Notes: generated by a model from the letters alone, not told the origin. Numbered from the stretch's first letter, positions 26,609 to 36,480 are shown. The stretch is 64,000 nt of DNA from Ideonella livida (GCF_010499455.1 NZ_JAAGOH010000008.1:93429-157428), one strand, 5' to 3'. Made by a program: numbers and translations.

Positions 26609-27868
26609 TCACAGCGCCACCGGCTGGCCGGCCTGCACTAGGCGGCGCAGTGGGCGGTGGCCAAAGCGGCTGGCCAGTTCGCGGGGGTGGTCCACGTCCC
26701 ACAGGGCCAGGTCGGCCTGCAGGCCGGGGGCGAGTTGGCCCAGGCGCTGCTGCAGGCCCAGGGCGCGGGCGGCGTGCTGGGTGTGGCCGCGCAGCGCTTC
26801 TTCGGGCGTGAGGCCGAACAGGGTGCAGGCCATGTTCATCATCAGCAGGGGCGAGAGCGTGGGCGAGCTGCCGGGGTTGTGGTCGGTGGCCAGGGCCAGG
26901 GGCACGCCGGCGGCGCGCAGCGCGGCCACCGGGGGGCAGTGGGTGTCGCGCAGGTGGTAGTAGGCGCCGGGCAGCAGCACAGCCACGGTGCCGGCCGCCG
27001 CCATGGCCTGGATGCCGGCGGCGTCCAGGTGCTCCAGGTGGTCGGCGCTGAGGGCGCCGTGGCGGGCGGCCAGCGCGGCACCGCCTTGCAGGCTGAGTTG
27101 CTCGGCATGCAGCTTGACGGGCAGGCCCAGGGCGCGGGCGGCGGTGAACAGGCGGTTGATCTGCGCGGGGCTGAAGGCGATGGATTCGCAGAAGCCGTCC
27201 ACCGCGTCCACCAGGCCTTCAGCCACCCAGGCGGGCAGCCACTGGAGGATGGCGTCGAGGTAGTCGTCGGGCCGGCCTTGGAATTCAGGCGGCACGGCGT
27301 GGGCGGCCAGGGCGGTGGTGCGCACGGTGAGCGGCAGCGCCTGGCCCAAGCCACGGGCCACACGCAAGCAGCGGGCTTCATGCTCGGCGCTCAGGCCGTA
27401 GCCGCTCTTGACTTCCAGCGTGGTCACGCCTTCGGCGATCAAGGCGCGGGCCCGGGCGGTGGCCAGGCGCAGCAGGGTGGCGTCGTCTGCCGCGCGGGTG
27501 GCGGCCACGGTGCTGCGGATGCCACCGCCGGCGCGGGCAATTTGCTCGTAGCTGGCGCCTTGCTGGCGCAGCTCGAACTCGGCGGTTCGGTCGCCGGCGT
27601 AGACGAGGTGGGTGTGCGGGTCCACCAAACCGGGGGTGAGCACGCCGCCGCCCAGGTCGGTTTCTTCGTCCACGGCCAGGCCGGCCGGCAAGTCTGCCGC
27701 CGGGCCAACCCAGGTGATGCGGGGGCCTTGCGCCAGCACGGCGCCGTGGGGCAGCCAGCCCCACGGGGTGGGGCCATCGTCCAGCGTGGCCAGGTGGGCG
27801 CCACGCCAGAGGCGGCGGGGGCCGGGGGACGGGTCAGCATGAGGGCCGGGTGGGGCGGCGTGGGGCAT
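26609..27868 (-). CDS. hutI: imidazolonepropionase
   Basis: HutI opens the imidazolone ring to N-formiminoglutamate. The 419-residue amidohydrolase has [20 protein letters not shown] near residue 65 (metal-binding HTH), [41 protein letters not shown] near 250 and [17 protein letters not shown] near 320, all expected in order. ATG 27868 is used; the frame continues upstream without stops but is proline-rich and overlaps hutD. It shares the leftward operon with hutD upstream (49-base gap) and hutG downstream. Confidence 0.95.
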   Translation of the reverse strand: MPHAAPPGPHADPSPGPRRLWRGAHLATLDDGPTPWGWLPHGAVLAQGPRITWVGPAADLPAGLAVDEETDLGGGVLTPGLVDPHTHLVYAGDRTAEFELRQQGASYEQIARAGGGIRSTVAATRAADDATLLRLATARARALIAEGVTTLEVKSGYGLSAEHEARCLRVARGLGQALPLTVRTTALAAHAVPPEFQGRPDDYLDAILQWLPAWVAEGLVDAVDGFCESIAFSPAQINRLFTAARALGLPVKLHAEQLSLQGGAALAARHGALSADHLEHLDAAGIQAMAAAGTVAVLLPGAYYHLRDTHCPPVAALRAAGVPLALATDHNPGSSPTLSPLLMMNMACTLFGLTPEEALRGHTQHAARALGLQQRLGQLAPGLQADLALWDVDHPRELASRFGHRPLRRLVQAGQPVAL

Positions 27869-27917
27869 GGCGGCGAGCGGTGGCAAAGCGGGGTGAGCGG
27901 GCTGAGGCGACAGGCTG

Positions 27918-28577
27918 TCAGCCGATGGCGTGCAGCCACCAGCCGGCGGGGCTGGGGGTGGCGGCATCAGCGGGGCCGTCTTCCCACAGCGTCCAGGCGC
28001 GGGGGTCGGCGTCGGTCCACAGCAGGGTCCAGGCGGGCAGCCCTTGCGGTGGGGCGTCTGCGCCCGTGGCCACCCGCACGGCGCGGCGGTTGAGCAGGCC
28101 ACGCCACACGCTGCCGCTGGGCGGCGCCCAGGGCACGCCGGGGGTGGCGGGGTGCAGGCCGCCCAAGGGGGCGGGGGCCAGCCCGTGGGCGGGGGCGCCG
28201 GCCAGCATCAGGTTCAGGTCCAGGCTGGGGGTGGTGGGGCTGCCGCCTTCCAGACTGGCCTCGGGGGGATTACCGCCATCAAAGCGGCAGGCGGGGCTGT
28301 GGGCGGCTACGCGCACGCTGTGCTGCGGCCAGTGCAGGGTCACGGCCGGGCCGTCCAGCAGGGCGAAGTGGCGCTCCACCCCGGCAAAGGCCGAGAAGGG
28401 GCCGCCCTGGTGCACCTCGGCCACGCTGACGCGCAGGCGCCAGGGCAGCGGCGCTGCACCGGGTTCAAGCAGGGGCCAGGTGAGCAGCTCGCGGGTGAGG
28501 CCGCCGCCGTTGCGCCAGGGCTGGCGCGGCACCTCGGCCAGGGCCACGTGGTGCAGGGGCCAAGCGGGGGCACTCAT
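27918..28577 (-). CDS. hutD: HutD family protein
   Basis: HutD is a cupin-like protein of hut operons thought to bind pathway intermediates and limit induction. The 219-residue sequence has [19 protein letters not shown] near the N-terminus, [33 protein letters not shown] and [11 protein letters not shown] glycine/proline-rich insertion (about residues 100-120) separates the usual FDG and DLNLM segments. Its ATG overlaps the hutC stop codon by four bases, so regulator and HutD are produced together. Confidence 0.9.
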   Translation of the reverse strand: MSAPAWPLHHVALAEVPRQPWRNGGGLTRELLTWPLLEPGAAPLPWRLRVSVAEVHQGGPFSAFAGVERHFALLDGPAVTLHWPQHSVRVAAHSPACRFDGGNPPEASLEGGSPTTPSLDLNLMLAGAPAHGLAPAPLGGLHPATPGVPWAPPSGSVWRGLLNRRAVRVATGADAPPQGLPAWTLLWTDADPRAWTLWEDGPADAATPSPAGWWLHAIG

Positions 28578-29326
28578 GGCGTGAACTGCCCTTCCAGCTG
28601 GTAGCGGCCGCCGGGGTGCAGCAGCCGGGCCACGGTGATGGCGGCTTGGCGCGACCAGGTGCGGCGCTGCACCACCAGGCAGGCGGCGCCGGGGGCGATG
28701 GCCAGGGCGTCGGCTTCGTCGGCGCTGGCGTTGGCGGCTTCAATGGCATAGGCCGCACGCCACAGCGCGGTGTGCTGAAACAGGTAGTGGGTGGGCGTGA
28801 GGCGGCTGAAGTCTTGCGCCAGGTAGCCGGGCGCCTCGGCCGGGTTCACATGGCGGTCTTCCAGTTGCAGGGGCACGCCGGCCTCCAGGTGCACCAGCCG
28901 GGTGTGGAACACCGGCGTGCCCACCGGCAGCTCCAGCGCCTGGGCCACGGCGGCGCTGGCGGGCTCTTCACGCTGCAGCAGCACGCGGGTGGTGTGGGCG
29001 TGGCCCCGGGCGGCAATCTCTTCGTGCAAATCACGCAGCGTGAGCGTGGCCGACACCTTGTGCAGTTGTGCGGCAAAGGTGCCCACGCCCTGCACACGCT
29101 CCACCAGGCCGTCGGCCTGCAGCTCTTTGAGGGCGCGGTTGACCGTCATGCGGCTCACGCCGAACTGGGCCACCAGCTCGGCCTCGGAGGGCATGAGCAC
29201 GCCGGGCGGCCAGTCACCGGCGGCCAGCCGGTTTTTCAGGTGCTGCTTGACCTGGGCGTAGGGGGCGCGGGGCCCTGCCGGGGGGCTGGGCAGGGCGGCG
29301 TCGGGGCGAGGGGAGCGTGTGGCCAT
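28574..29326 (-). CDS. hutC: GntR-family histidine utilisation repressor
   Basis: HutC represses hut genes until urocanate binds. The 250-residue protein has an N-terminal winged helix-turn-helix (residues about 22-90: [51 protein letters not shown]) and a C-terminal UTRA ligand domain ([42 protein letters not shown]). ATG 29326 is the start closest to the HTH; a longer frame upstream crosses the operator. It faces hutU across the inverted repeat and leads hutC-hutD-hutI-hutG-hutF, so it is probably autoregulated. Confidence 0.95.
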   Translation of the reverse strand: MATRSPRPDAALPSPPAGPRAPYAQVKQHLKNRLAAGDWPPGVLMPSEAELVAQFGVSRMTVNRALKELQADGLVERVQGVGTFAAQLHKVSATLTLRDLHEEIAARGHAHTTRVLLQREEPASAAVAQALELPVGTPVFHTRLVHLEAGVPLQLEDRHVNPAEAPGYLAQDFSRLTPTHYLFQHTALWRAAYAIEAANASADEADALAIAPGAACLVVQRRTWSRQAAITVARLLHPGGRYQLEGQFTP

Positions 29327-29340
29327 GGGGCCGCATGCTA

Positions 29341-29386
29341 CTTGTCTGCACCTGTCTAGACAAGTGGATTGATTTGCGCCTACAGT
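29341..29386 (+). promoter_or_regulatory. hutU promoter with overlapping HutC-like operator
   Basis: The 10-bp palindrome TGTCTAGACA (29353-29362) lies inside CCTGTCTAGACAAG, a near-perfect dyad, and a further half-site CTTGTCTGCA precedes it at 29341-29350. This resembles HutC sites of other proteobacteria (CTTGTATGTACAAG type, from memory). A plausible sigma-70 promoter for hutU is TAGACA (29357-29362), an 18-base spacer, and TACAGT (29381-29386). The operator covers the -35 box, which fits repression of hutU and possibly of divergent hutC. Confidence 0.7.
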
Positions 29387-29439
29387 GCGCACCCATCCCA
29401 TGCCGCCGGACGACCGGCCCGCCCTGCCAGGAGCCCTTG

Positions 29440-31134
29440 ATGACACCTTCCACCACCGCCACCCCCCGCCGCGTGCAGGCCCCCACCGGCAGCACCCTGC
29501 ACTGCCGCAGCTGGCTGACCGAAGCCGCCTACCGCATGATCCAGAACAACCTGGACCCGGCCGTGGCCGAGAACCCCGACGCCCTGGTGGTGTACGGCGG
29601 CATTGGCAAGGCGGCGCGCAACTGGGATTGTTTTGAGCAGATCCTGGCCAGCCTGCGCACCCTGGGCGACGACGAGACCCTGCTGGTGCAAAGCGGCAAG
29701 CCGGTGGGCGTGTTCCGCACCCATGCCGACGCGCCGCGTGTGCTGATCGCCAACTCCAACCTGGTGCCGCACTGGGCCACCTGGGAGCACTTCCACGCGT
29801 TGGACCGCCAGGGCCTGATGATGTACGGCCAGATGACGGCCGGCAGCTGGATCTACATCGGCACCCAGGGCATCGTGCAGGGCACGTATGAAACCTTTGC
29901 CGAGGCGGGACGTCAGCATTACGGCGGCTCGCTGGAAGGCCGCTGGGTGCTGACCGCCGGCCTGGGCGGCATGGGCGGCGCGCAGCCGCTGGCGGCCACG
30001 TTTGCCGGTGCGTGCTCGCTGAACATCGAGTGCCAGCAGTCGCGCATCGACTTCCGCCTGAACACCCGCTACGTGGACGAGCAGGCCACCGACCTGGACG
30101 ACGCGCTGGCCCGCATCACCCGCTACACCGCCGAGAAAAAGGCCATCTCCATCGCGCTGCTGGGCAACGCGGCCGAGGTGCTGCCCGAGCTGCTGCGCCG
30201 CGTGCAGGCCGGCACCGCGCCGCGCCCAGACATCGTGACCGACCAGACCTCGGCCCATGACCTGATCCACGGATACCTGCCCGCCGGCTGGACGGTGGAA
30301 CGCTGGAAAGCCGCCGGAGCCGACCCCGCCCAGCACGCCGAGCTGAAGGCCGCCGCCGCCCAGGGCTGCGCCGCCCATGTGCAGGCCATGCTGGGCTTTC
30401 AAGCCCTGGGCGTGCCCACGGTGGACTACGGCAACAACATCCGCCAAGTGGCGCTGGACCAGGGCGTGCAAAACGCCTTTGACTTCCCCGGTTTTGTGCC
30501 CGCCTATGTGCGGCCGCAGTTTTGCGAGGGGCGCGGGCCCTTCCGCTGGGTGGCTTTGTCAGGCGACCCGGAAGACATCCGCAAGACCGACGCCAAGATC
30601 AAAGAACTCTTTCCCGAAGAGACGCGGGTGCACCGCTGGCTGGACATGGCGGCCGAGCGCATCGCCTTCCAAGGCTTGCCGGCACGCATCTGCTGGCTGG
30701 GCCTGGGCCAGCGCCACTTGGCCGGCTTGGCGTTCAATGAGATGGTGAAAAACGGCGAGCTGAAGGCGCCCATCGTCATTGGCCGCGACCACCTGGACTG
30801 CGGCAGCGTGGCCAGCCCCAACCGAGAAACCGAGGCCATGCAAGACGGCAGCGACGCCGTGAGCGACTGGCCGCTGCTGAACGCCTTGCTCAACACCGCC
30901 GGCGGCGCCACCTGGGTGAGCCTGCACCACGGCGGCGGCGTGGGCATGGGCTTCTCGCAGCACAGCGGCGTGGTGATCGTGGCCGATGGCACCGAGGCCG
31001 CCGCCGAGCGCCTCTCGCGCGTGCTGTGGAACGACCCGGCCACCGGCGTGATGCGCCATGCCGACGCGGGCTACGGCATCGCCCGCCAATGCGCCACCAC
31101 CCAAGGCCTGAACCTGCCGATGATCACCGGCTGA
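29440..31134 (+). CDS. hutU: urocanate hydratase
   Basis: HutU adds water to urocanate using tightly bound NAD+, forming imidazolonepropionate. The 564 residues match the family: [20 protein letters not shown] at the start, [53 protein letters not shown] (dinucleotide-binding glycine-rich loop), VGHD-less but intact [17 protein letters not shown] and the conserved cysteine in [14 protein letters not shown] 29440 follows an AGGAG site. It is the first gene of the rightward hut transcript with hutH 38 bases downstream. Confidence 0.96.
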   Translation: MTPSTTATPRRVQAPTGSTLHCRSWLTEAAYRMIQNNLDPAVAENPDALVVYGGIGKAARNWDCFEQILASLRTLGDDETLLVQSGKPVGVFRTHADAPRVLIANSNLVPHWATWEHFHALDRQGLMMYGQMTAGSWIYIGTQGIVQGTYETFAEAGRQHYGGSLEGRWVLTAGLGGMGGAQPLAATFAGACSLNIECQQSRIDFRLNTRYVDEQATDLDDALARITRYTAEKKAISIALLGNAAEVLPELLRRVQAGTAPRPDIVTDQTSAHDLIHGYLPAGWTVERWKAAGADPAQHAELKAAAAQGCAAHVQAMLGFQALGVPTVDYGNNIRQVALDQGVQNAFDFPGFVPAYVRPQFCEGRGPFRWVALSGDPEDIRKTDAKIKELFPEETRVHRWLDMAAERIAFQGLPARICWLGLGQRHLAGLAFNEMVKNGELKAPIVIGRDHLDCGSVASPNRETEAMQDGSDAVSDWPLLNALLNTAGGATWVSLHHGGGVGMGFSQHSGVVIVADGTEAAAERLSRVLWNDPATGVMRHADAGYGIARQCATTQGLNLPMITG

Positions 31135-31172
31135 GTCCGCCCGCCCCCTTCAACTTTTCGACCGCACACCCC

Positions 31173-32729
31173 ATGACAACTCTCACCCTGGTGCCCGGCG
31201 CCCTCACCCTGGAACAACTGCAGGCGGTGCACGCCGGCGGCGTGGCCGTGCAGCTCGATCCGGCCGCGCTGCCCGGCATCCGCGCCAGCGCCGCGCTGGT
31301 GCAGGCCGCTGCCGCTGGCAACGCACCCGTCTACGGCGTGAACACCGGCTTTGGCAAGCTGGCCAACCAGCGCATTTCCACCGCCGACCTGGACACGCTG
31401 CAGCTCAACCTGATCCGCTCGCACTCGGTGGGTGTGGGCGAGCCGCTGGCGCCCGAAGTGGTGCGCCTGATGCTGCTGACCAAGGCCGCCAGCCTGGCGC
31501 GTGGCCACTCCGGCGTGCGCGAGGTGGTGATCGACACCCTGCTGGCGGTACTGAACGCCGGCTTGGTGCCCTGCGTGCCCAGCCAGGGCTCGGTGGGCGC
31601 CTCGGGTGACTTGGCGCCGCTCTCGCACATGACCCTGGCCCTGCTGGGCGAAGGCGAGTTTGTGGTGGACGGCCAGCGCCGCCCCGCCGCCGCCGTGCTG
31701 GCCCAAGCCGGCATCGCCCCGCTGCGCCTGGCCGCCAAAGAAGGTTTGGCGCTGATCAACGGCACGCAAACCTCCACCGCCCTGGCGCTGCACGGCTTTT
31801 TGGCCTTTGAGCCGGTGCTGGAATCGGCCCTGGTGGTGGGCGCCCTCACGGTGGACGCCGCCCGGGGCAGCGACGGCCCGTTTGACCCGCGCATCCACGC
31901 CCTGCGTGGCCAACCCGGTCAGATCGACGTGGCCCAGTACTACCGCGCCCTGCTGGCCGGCAGCGCCATCCGCCAATCGCACACCGAAGGCGATGACCGC
32001 GTGCAAGACCCCTACTGCCTGCGCTGCCAGCCCCAGGTGGTGGGCGCCTGCCTGGACCAACTGCGCCACGCCGCGCTGGTGCTGGTGCGGGAGGCCAACG
32101 CCGTGACCGACAACCCGCTGGTGTTTGCCGATGCGAACGGCCAGGGCGAAATGATCTCCGGCGGCAACTTCCACGCCGAGCCAGTGGCCCTGGCCGCCGA
32201 CGCCTGCGCCGTGGCCATTGCCGAGGTGGGCGCCATTGCCGAGCGGCGCATCGCCATGATGATTGACGCCAGCGTCTCGCGCCTGCCGCCCTTCCTGACC
32301 AGCAATGCCGGCCTGAACAGCGGCTTCATGATCGCCCACGTCACCGCCGCCGCCTTGGCCAGCGAGAACAAGAGCCTGGCCCATCCCGCCAGCGTGGACA
32401 GCCTGCCCACCAGCGCCAACCAGGAAGACCATGTCTCCATGGCCACCTTCGCGGCACGACGCCTGCAACCCATGATCGCCAACGTGGCCCGCATCATCGG
32501 CATTGAATGGCTGGCCGCCGCCCAGGGCATCGAGTTCTTGCGCCCGCTGGCCAGCTCCGCCGTGCTGGAGCAGGCCCACGCGCTGCTGCGCCAGCACTGC
32601 GCGGCCATGCCCACTGACCGCTACCTGGCCCCGGACATCGAGGCCGCCTCGGCCCTGGTGCGCGCCGGCGCCCTCAGCCCGCTGTTCCAGGGGCTGGCGG
32701 ACCTGCCGGAGCTGTGGCGGCCGGCGTGA
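31173..32729 (+). CDS. hutH: histidine ammonia-lyase
   Basis: HutH deaminates histidine to urocanate, the entry step. The 518-residue protein contains the MIO-forming triad Ala143-Ser144-Gly145 within [13 protein letters not shown], the catalytic tyrosine in [13 protein letters not shown] near residue 54, [15 protein letters not shown] and [20 protein letters not shown], and [20 protein letters not shown]. Length is normal. It follows hutU; no histidine permease gene is nearby. Confidence 0.97.
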   Translation: MTTLTLVPGALTLEQLQAVHAGGVAVQLDPAALPGIRASAALVQAAAAGNAPVYGVNTGFGKLANQRISTADLDTLQLNLIRSHSVGVGEPLAPEVVRLMLLTKAASLARGHSGVREVVIDTLLAVLNAGLVPCVPSQGSVGASGDLAPLSHMTLALLGEGEFVVDGQRRPAAAVLAQAGIAPLRLAAKEGLALINGTQTSTALALHGFLAFEPVLESALVVGALTVDAARGSDGPFDPRIHALRGQPGQIDVAQYYRALLAGSAIRQSHTEGDDRVQDPYCLRCQPQVVGACLDQLRHAALVLVREANAVTDNPLVFADANGQGEMISGGNFHAEPVALAADACAVAIAEVGAIAERRIAMMIDASVSRLPPFLTSNAGLNSGFMIAHVTAAALASENKSLAHPASVDSLPTSANQEDHVSMATFAARRLQPMIANVARIIGIEWLAAAQGIEFLRPLASSAVLEQAHALLRQHCAAMPTDRYLAPDIEAASALVRAGALSPLFQGLADLPELWRPA

Positions 32730-32804
32730 AGGGGGCCAGGGTGGACGATCGCCGGCAGGTGGCCAGCAGTCCGCGGGCGCCAGCGCCTTCGGCCCCGTGA
32801 GGCC

Positions 32805-33182
32805 TCAGCCGGCCGTCGGACCCGAATGCAGGCCGATCACATTGCCCTCTGTGTCGCTGACCAGAGCGATGAAGCCGTAGGGGCCGATGGAGAACTTGCC
32901 GCGCTGCACGGTGCCGCCGGCAGCGGCGGCTCGGGCCTCCTGCACGGCGCAGTCCTCGCACGAGAAGTAGACGATGGTGCCGCCACCGCCCGAGGGGCAG
33001 CCCGGCATCTGCACGAGGGCGCCGCTGGCGCCGGTGGCCTGATCGTCCATGGGAAAGGCCCACATCTCCAGCCCATCGGCCTGCAGCGGCGTCAGGGTGA
33101 CGGCGAACACGGCCTCGTAGAAGGCCTTGGCGCGGGGCATGTCCTGCACATACAGCTCGAACCATCCGACGGCATTGTTCAT
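32805..33182 (-). CDS. VOC-family (glyoxalase/bleomycin-resistance fold) protein
   Basis: The 125-residue protein has the paired beta-alpha-beta-beta-beta modules of the VOC fold: GWFELYVQDMPRAKAFYEAV near the N-terminus, WAFPMDDQATGASGALVQMP, IVYFSCEDCAVQEARAAAAG and GYGFI-like PYGFIALVSDTEGNVIGLHS at the end. Such small VOC proteins have varied or unknown roles, and the substrate cannot be predicted. ATG 33182 has a GGAG-type site upstream. It is a single gene between hutH and the two-component system. Confidence 0.9.
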   Translation of the reverse strand: MNNAVGWFELYVQDMPRAKAFYEAVFAVTLTPLQADGLEMWAFPMDDQATGASGALVQMPGCPSGGGGTIVYFSCEDCAVQEARAAAAGGTVQRGKFSIGPYGFIALVSDTEGNVIGLHSGPTAG

Positions 33183-33288
33183 GGGGAACTCCTGGAGTTG
33201 AGGGGTGCGGCGTCTGGCGACCCACCGCGGCACCAGTATGGCGGCGCATGGGGGCGGCAACAAGCGGCGCGCGGGCACCGCGGTGGCC

Positions 33289-34683
33289 TCAGGAAGACGG
33301 CGGGAATCCCACTTCCACCCGCAGTCCCCCCAGGTGGGAGTCGTCCAGCCGCACGCTGGCGCCGTGGCGTTGGGCCACGGCCTGCACGATGGCCAGGCCC
33401 AGGCCGCTGCCCAGGGTGTCGCCGCCCAGGTCGCGGCGGTAGAAGCGGTCGAAGACACGTTCACGCTCGGCCAGCGGGATGCCGGGACCGGAGTCGTCCA
33501 CCACCAGGGTGGGCCCCTGGCCGTCGGCGGCGGGCTGTACCCGCACTTGCACCTGGGCCCCGGGGGGGCTGTAGCGCACGGCGTTGTCGGCCAGGTTGCG
33601 CACCAGGGCGCGCAGGGCGCTGGGGTCGGCTTGCAGCGGGGTGGGGCCGTCACCTTCCACGGTGAGGGTGGTGCCGCGGGCCTGGGCGGCGGCCAGGGTG
33701 TCGGCCAGGGCGCTGCGGGCGATGTCGGCCAGGTCGCAGGGTTGCAGCGGGGCGCTGGCGGCCTCGGCGCCGGGCTCGCTGCGGGCCAGCGCCAGCAGTT
33801 GTTCGACCAGGCGGGCGGCGCGGTCGATGCCGCCGGCCAGCTGGGCCAGGGCTTCTGCGCGGCTGTCTTCGTCGGGGGCGCGGCGCAGCATTTGTAGCTG
33901 TAGCTTGAGCGCGGTCAGCGGCGAGCGCAGCTCATGCGCGGCGTCGGCCACAAAGGCGCGCTGGGCCTTGAGGGTCTGGTCCAGCCGGGCGAGCAGGCCA
34001 TTGAGCGCGCCCACCAGGGGGCTCAGTTCCTCGGGCAGGCCGGTGGCGGGCAAGGGTTGCAGGCTGGCGGCGTCACGGCGGCGCAGGGCACCGGCCACGC
34101 GGCGCAACGGGCGCAGGCCGTCGGTGACCAGCCAGACCAGGCCCAGCGCCAGGGGCAGGGCCATCCAGGCGATGGGGGCCACGGCGCGCAGCGCGGCCTC
34201 GGTGGCCAGTTGCTGGCGGATGCGCACCGGCTGGGCCACCTGGATGACACGGCCCCGTGCCAGCACGCCGAAAGTTCGCCAGCGCTCGCCGGCCACCAGG
34301 ATCTCGGCCCCGCCCAGCACGGCGCGGTCGGGCAGGGTGGCGTGGGCACGGTTGGCATACACCGTGCGCCCATCCAGGGACCAGACCTGCACCACGAAGT
34401 CCAGGTCGCCGTCGGCCAGCGCGTCCGCCTGCTCGGGTGCCACCGCGCCCTGGTCGCGCAGGGACAGGGCCATCTGCCGCAGCTGGTAGTCGAACAGGGC
34501 CTCGGTCTCGGCGCGTACCGAGCGCCAGGTGATGCCCCCCACCACGGTGGAGGTGATCACCAGGCCCACGGCCAGGGTGAGCAGCATGCGTCGGCGGATG
34601 GAGCGCAGCGGCCAGGGCAGGGCGCCGGGGCCGCCGTCTTCTCCAGTGGGCTGGGGTGCGCTGGGCGGGGGCGCGTCCCTCAT
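33289..34683 (-). CDS. Two-component sensor histidine kinase (QseC/TctE type)
   Basis: The 464-residue inner-membrane kinase has two membrane segments (about 33-50 and 167-187) around a 115-residue periplasmic sensor. A HAMP-like region follows, then the phospho-accepting His250 in VADAAHELRSPLTALK, the N-box RNLADNAVRYSPPG, and the nucleotide loops VDDSGPGIPLAER and GSGLGLAIVQAV. Short periplasmic domains of this kind are typical of QseC/TctE-like sensors; the signal is unknown. Its first codon overlaps the response-regulator stop, so the pair is co-translated. Confidence 0.93.
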   Translation of the reverse strand: MRDAPPPSAPQPTGEDGGPGALPWPLRSIRRRMLLTLAVGLVITSTVVGGITWRSVRAETEALFDYQLRQMALSLRDQGAVAPEQADALADGDLDFVVQVWSLDGRTVYANRAHATLPDRAVLGGAEILVAGERWRTFGVLARGRVIQVAQPVRIRQQLATEAALRAVAPIAWMALPLALGLVWLVTDGLRPLRRVAGALRRRDAASLQPLPATGLPEELSPLVGALNGLLARLDQTLKAQRAFVADAAHELRSPLTALKLQLQMLRRAPDEDSRAEALAQLAGGIDRAARLVEQLLALARSEPGAEAASAPLQPCDLADIARSALADTLAAAQARGTTLTVEGDGPTPLQADPSALRALVRNLADNAVRYSPPGAQVQVRVQPAADGQGPTLVVDDSGPGIPLAERERVFDRFYRRDLGGDTLGSGLGLAIVQAVAQRHGASVRLDDSHLGGLRVEVGFPPSS

Positions 34684-35390
34684 GCCGCCTCCACCGGGTT
34701 GAGGTAGTAGCCCAGGCCGCGCTGGTTGCCGATGAAGTCGGCCCCCAGCTTGCGGCGCAGTTGGTGCACATAGACCGAGACGGCGTTGCTCTCGATCTCC
34801 TCGCCCCAGCCGTAGAGCCGGTCCTCCAGCTGGGCGCGGGAGAGCACCGCGCCGGGCCGCTGCATCAGGGCCTCCAGCACGGCCAGCTCCTTGGCCGAAA
34901 GCAACACCGGCTGACCCTTGAGGCTGACCTGCCGCGTGGCGGGGTTGAGGGTCACGGGACCATGGCGCAGCAGGGGCTGGGCCTGGCCGGCGTGGCGGCG
35001 CAGCACCGCGCGCATGCGCGCCAGCAACTCGTCCACCTCAAAGGGTTTGACCAAGTAGTCGTCGGCGCCGGTGTCCAGGCCGTTGACGCGGTCCCCGGGG
35101 GCGTCCCGGGCGGTCAGCAGCAGGGCGGGGGTGGCGTCGCCGCGGGCGCGCAGGCGGGCGATGAGCGTCAGCCCGTCGCCCATGGCGGGGGTGCCGGGAG
35201 GCAGGCTGCCAACCGGGCCCCCGTGAGGCAGACCCCGGTCCACCAAGAGCAGGTCGAAGCGCTCGGTGTCCAGGGCGGCCTGTGCGGCGTGCAGGTCACG
35301 CACCCAGTCCACGGCCCAGCCTTCCAGGCGCAGCACGGCGCGCAGGCTGTCGCCGATCATCTTGTCGTCTTCGACCAGCAGCAGTCGCAT
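34680..35390 (-). CDS. OmpR/PhoB-type response regulator
   Basis: The 236-residue regulator has a receiver domain with the acidic pair in LLLVEDDKM, phospho-acceptor Asp51 in LLLVDRGLP, ALLLTARD and Lys115 in DDYLVKPFEVDE, then a winged-helix DNA-binding domain (about 140-232: LLSAKELAVLEALMQRPGAV, NAVSVYVHQLRRKLG, RGLGYYL). A glycine/proline-rich stretch of about 12-15 residues (56-70) is inserted just after the phospho-acceptor loop, unusual for this family. ATG 35390 gives the standard N-terminus. The overlapping kinase gene is the obvious partner. Confidence 0.94.
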   Translation of the reverse strand: MRLLLVEDDKMIGDSLRAVLRLEGWAVDWVRDLHAAQAALDTERFDLLLVDRGLPHGGPVGSLPPGTPAMGDGLTLIARLRARGDATPALLLTARDAPGDRVNGLDTGADDYLVKPFEVDELLARMRAVLRRHAGQAQPLLRHGPVTLNPATRQVSLKGQPVLLSAKELAVLEALMQRPGAVLSRAQLEDRLYGWGEEIESNAVSVYVHQLRRKLGADFIGNQRGLGYYLNPVEAA

Positions 35391-35425
35391 GGCAGAAATG
35401 GGGGCCTGGACGGGCCCCGGGGCAG

Positions 35426-35453
35426 TTGCACACGCCATGGTAGCCGGCACAAT
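35426..35453 (+). promoter_or_regulatory. Candidate promoter for the small proline-rich frame
   Basis: TTGCAC (35426-35431), a 16-base spacer and CACAAT (35448-35453) form a fair sigma-70-like pair about 30 bases before the GTG at 35482. The -10 region is embedded in the dyad AGCCGGC-ACAATC-GCCGGCT followed by six T residues, which can also be read as a terminator. Confidence 0.4.
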
Positions 35454-35481
35454 CGCCGGCTTTTTTCCCCGGACGCCTCCT

Positions 35482-35790
35482 GTGAGCCTGCCGTTGCTGC
35501 CCTCCCTGCCCGACCTGGACCTGCCCGCCCTGGCCGACCTGCCCGATCTGTGCCCGCCTGCGCAGGCTCAGGGCCCCGGCGCGGGGCAAGGGCTGGCGCC
35601 CGAGCAGGTGCCAGGATGGCGTCCCGTCCAGGTGCAGCTGCCGCTGCCCTTGCCGGTGCCGGTGCCGGTGCCGGCGGCACCTGCTGCCTGCGGCGACGTG
35701 CCGGCCCCTGCGCTTGCCTGCCTGCCAGGGGCAGACGAGTGCGCCTGGTCCGCGCTGGGTCAGGCCCTGGCCGGGCTGGAGGCGGTGTGA
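35482..35790 (+). CDS. Small proline/leucine-rich hypothetical protein
   Basis: A 102-codon frame from GTG 35482 fills the gap between the response regulator and the hsp20 gene. It is rich in proline, leucine and alanine, with a VPVPVPVPA run encoded by CCGGTG repeats near 35652-35675. G or C dominates the third codon positions, as in real genes here, and a promoter-like pair lies upstream, but I see no good ribosome-binding site and no known domain. It may be a real lineage-specific gene or a chance frame. Confidence 0.4.
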   Translation: MSLPLLPSLPDLDLPALADLPDLCPPAQAQGPGAGQGLAPEQVPGWRPVQVQLPLPLPVPVPVPAAPAACGDVPAPALACLPGADECAWSALGQALAGLEAV

Positions 35791-35830
35791 GCTGCGCGGC
35801 GTGGCCGCGGACCGACCGGTGGTTCGGGGA

Positions 35831-36262
35831 TCAGTCCACCGCCACCCGGGTGGTGCGTACGGCGCTGGCCTTGGGCAGCAGCAGGGTGAGCACGCCGTTG
35901 TCCAGGCGGGCCTTGGTGCTGGCCTGATCCACTTCAGCGGGCAGCTGGAAGCTGCGCGAGAGGCTGCCGCGCGGCCGTTCGGCATGCAGCAGGCGACCGC
36001 TGTCGGCCTGTGTCTCCTGCGCCGGCACGTCAGCGCCCAGCGTCACCACCGCGCCTTCCACATGCACCTGGACGTCTTCCTTGCGCACGCCCGGCAGGTC
36101 CGCCTGCACCAGGAAGCTGGCGCCCTGGTCGGTCACGTCGATGCGGATCTGGGCTGCGGCGGGCGACGCCTCACCGGCCACGGGCCGCACAAAAACGCCG
36201 GCGGGGAAGTCCTTGAAAAAGTCGTCAAACAGCCGGGTGCGGGGGGAAAGCAGTGCGTTCAT
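35831..36262 (-). CDS. Hsp20/alpha-crystallin small heat-shock protein
   Basis: The 143-residue chaperone has a short N-terminal arm (RTRLFDDFFKDFPAGVFVRP), an alpha-crystallin domain (about residues 40-130: IRIDVTDQGASFLVQADLPG, VRKEDVQVHVEGAVVTLGA, SLSRSFQLPAEVDQ, ARLDNGVLTLLLPKA) and a very short C-terminal extension lacking an obvious I-x-I motif. It would bind unfolding proteins as oligomers. ATG 36262 has AGGAG just upstream. A CTTGAAA box on the same strand at 36370-36364 could be the -35 of a heat-shock promoter. Confidence 0.92.
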   Translation of the reverse strand: MNALLSPRTRLFDDFFKDFPAGVFVRPVAGEASPAAAQIRIDVTDQGASFLVQADLPGVRKEDVQVHVEGAVVTLGADVPAQETQADSGRLLHAERPRGSLSRSFQLPAEVDQASTKARLDNGVLTLLLPKASAVRTTRVAVD

Positions 36263-36451
36263 GGTCAACTCCTGTGCAGGCGCGAGGTCGTGGGGATCGG
36301 TCGGTCGGCTGCCAGGCGTTGTGCCGTGCGCCGTCATTCCCCAACTGGCGTTGCCGGGCCGGCTTTCAAGGGGCTCGGGCCGATCAGGGGCTTAAATGCC
36401 TGCGCTGTCGCCAGAAGACGTCACAAGCCGGCTGTTGTCAGCCGTTAAGGC

Positions 36452-36480
36452 CTTGAAAACTTCCAGATCTATCCCCATGT
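36452..36480 (+). promoter_or_regulatory. Sigma-32-like promoter overlapping the cobQ start codon
   Basis: CTTGAAA (36452-36458), a 14-base spacer and CCCCATGT (36473-36480) match the known heat-shock promoter consensus CTTGAAA-N11-16-CCCCATNT at every specified base. The -10 element contains the annotated ATG of cobQ, so a transcript from it would start inside the gene and could only use the in-frame ATG at 36545. Confidence 0.4.

Noticed and set aside
25038..28093. Rightward open frames of about 500 codons opposite hutF, hutG and hutI
   Set aside because: Shadow frames of clear hut enzymes; composition is low-complexity and they have no domain.
35442..35466. AGCCGGC/GCCGGCT hairpin followed by six T residues, readable as a rightward terminator
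   Set aside because: No rightward gene ends upstream of it within 2.7 kb; it lies where a promoter for the next frame would be, so I did not call it a terminator.
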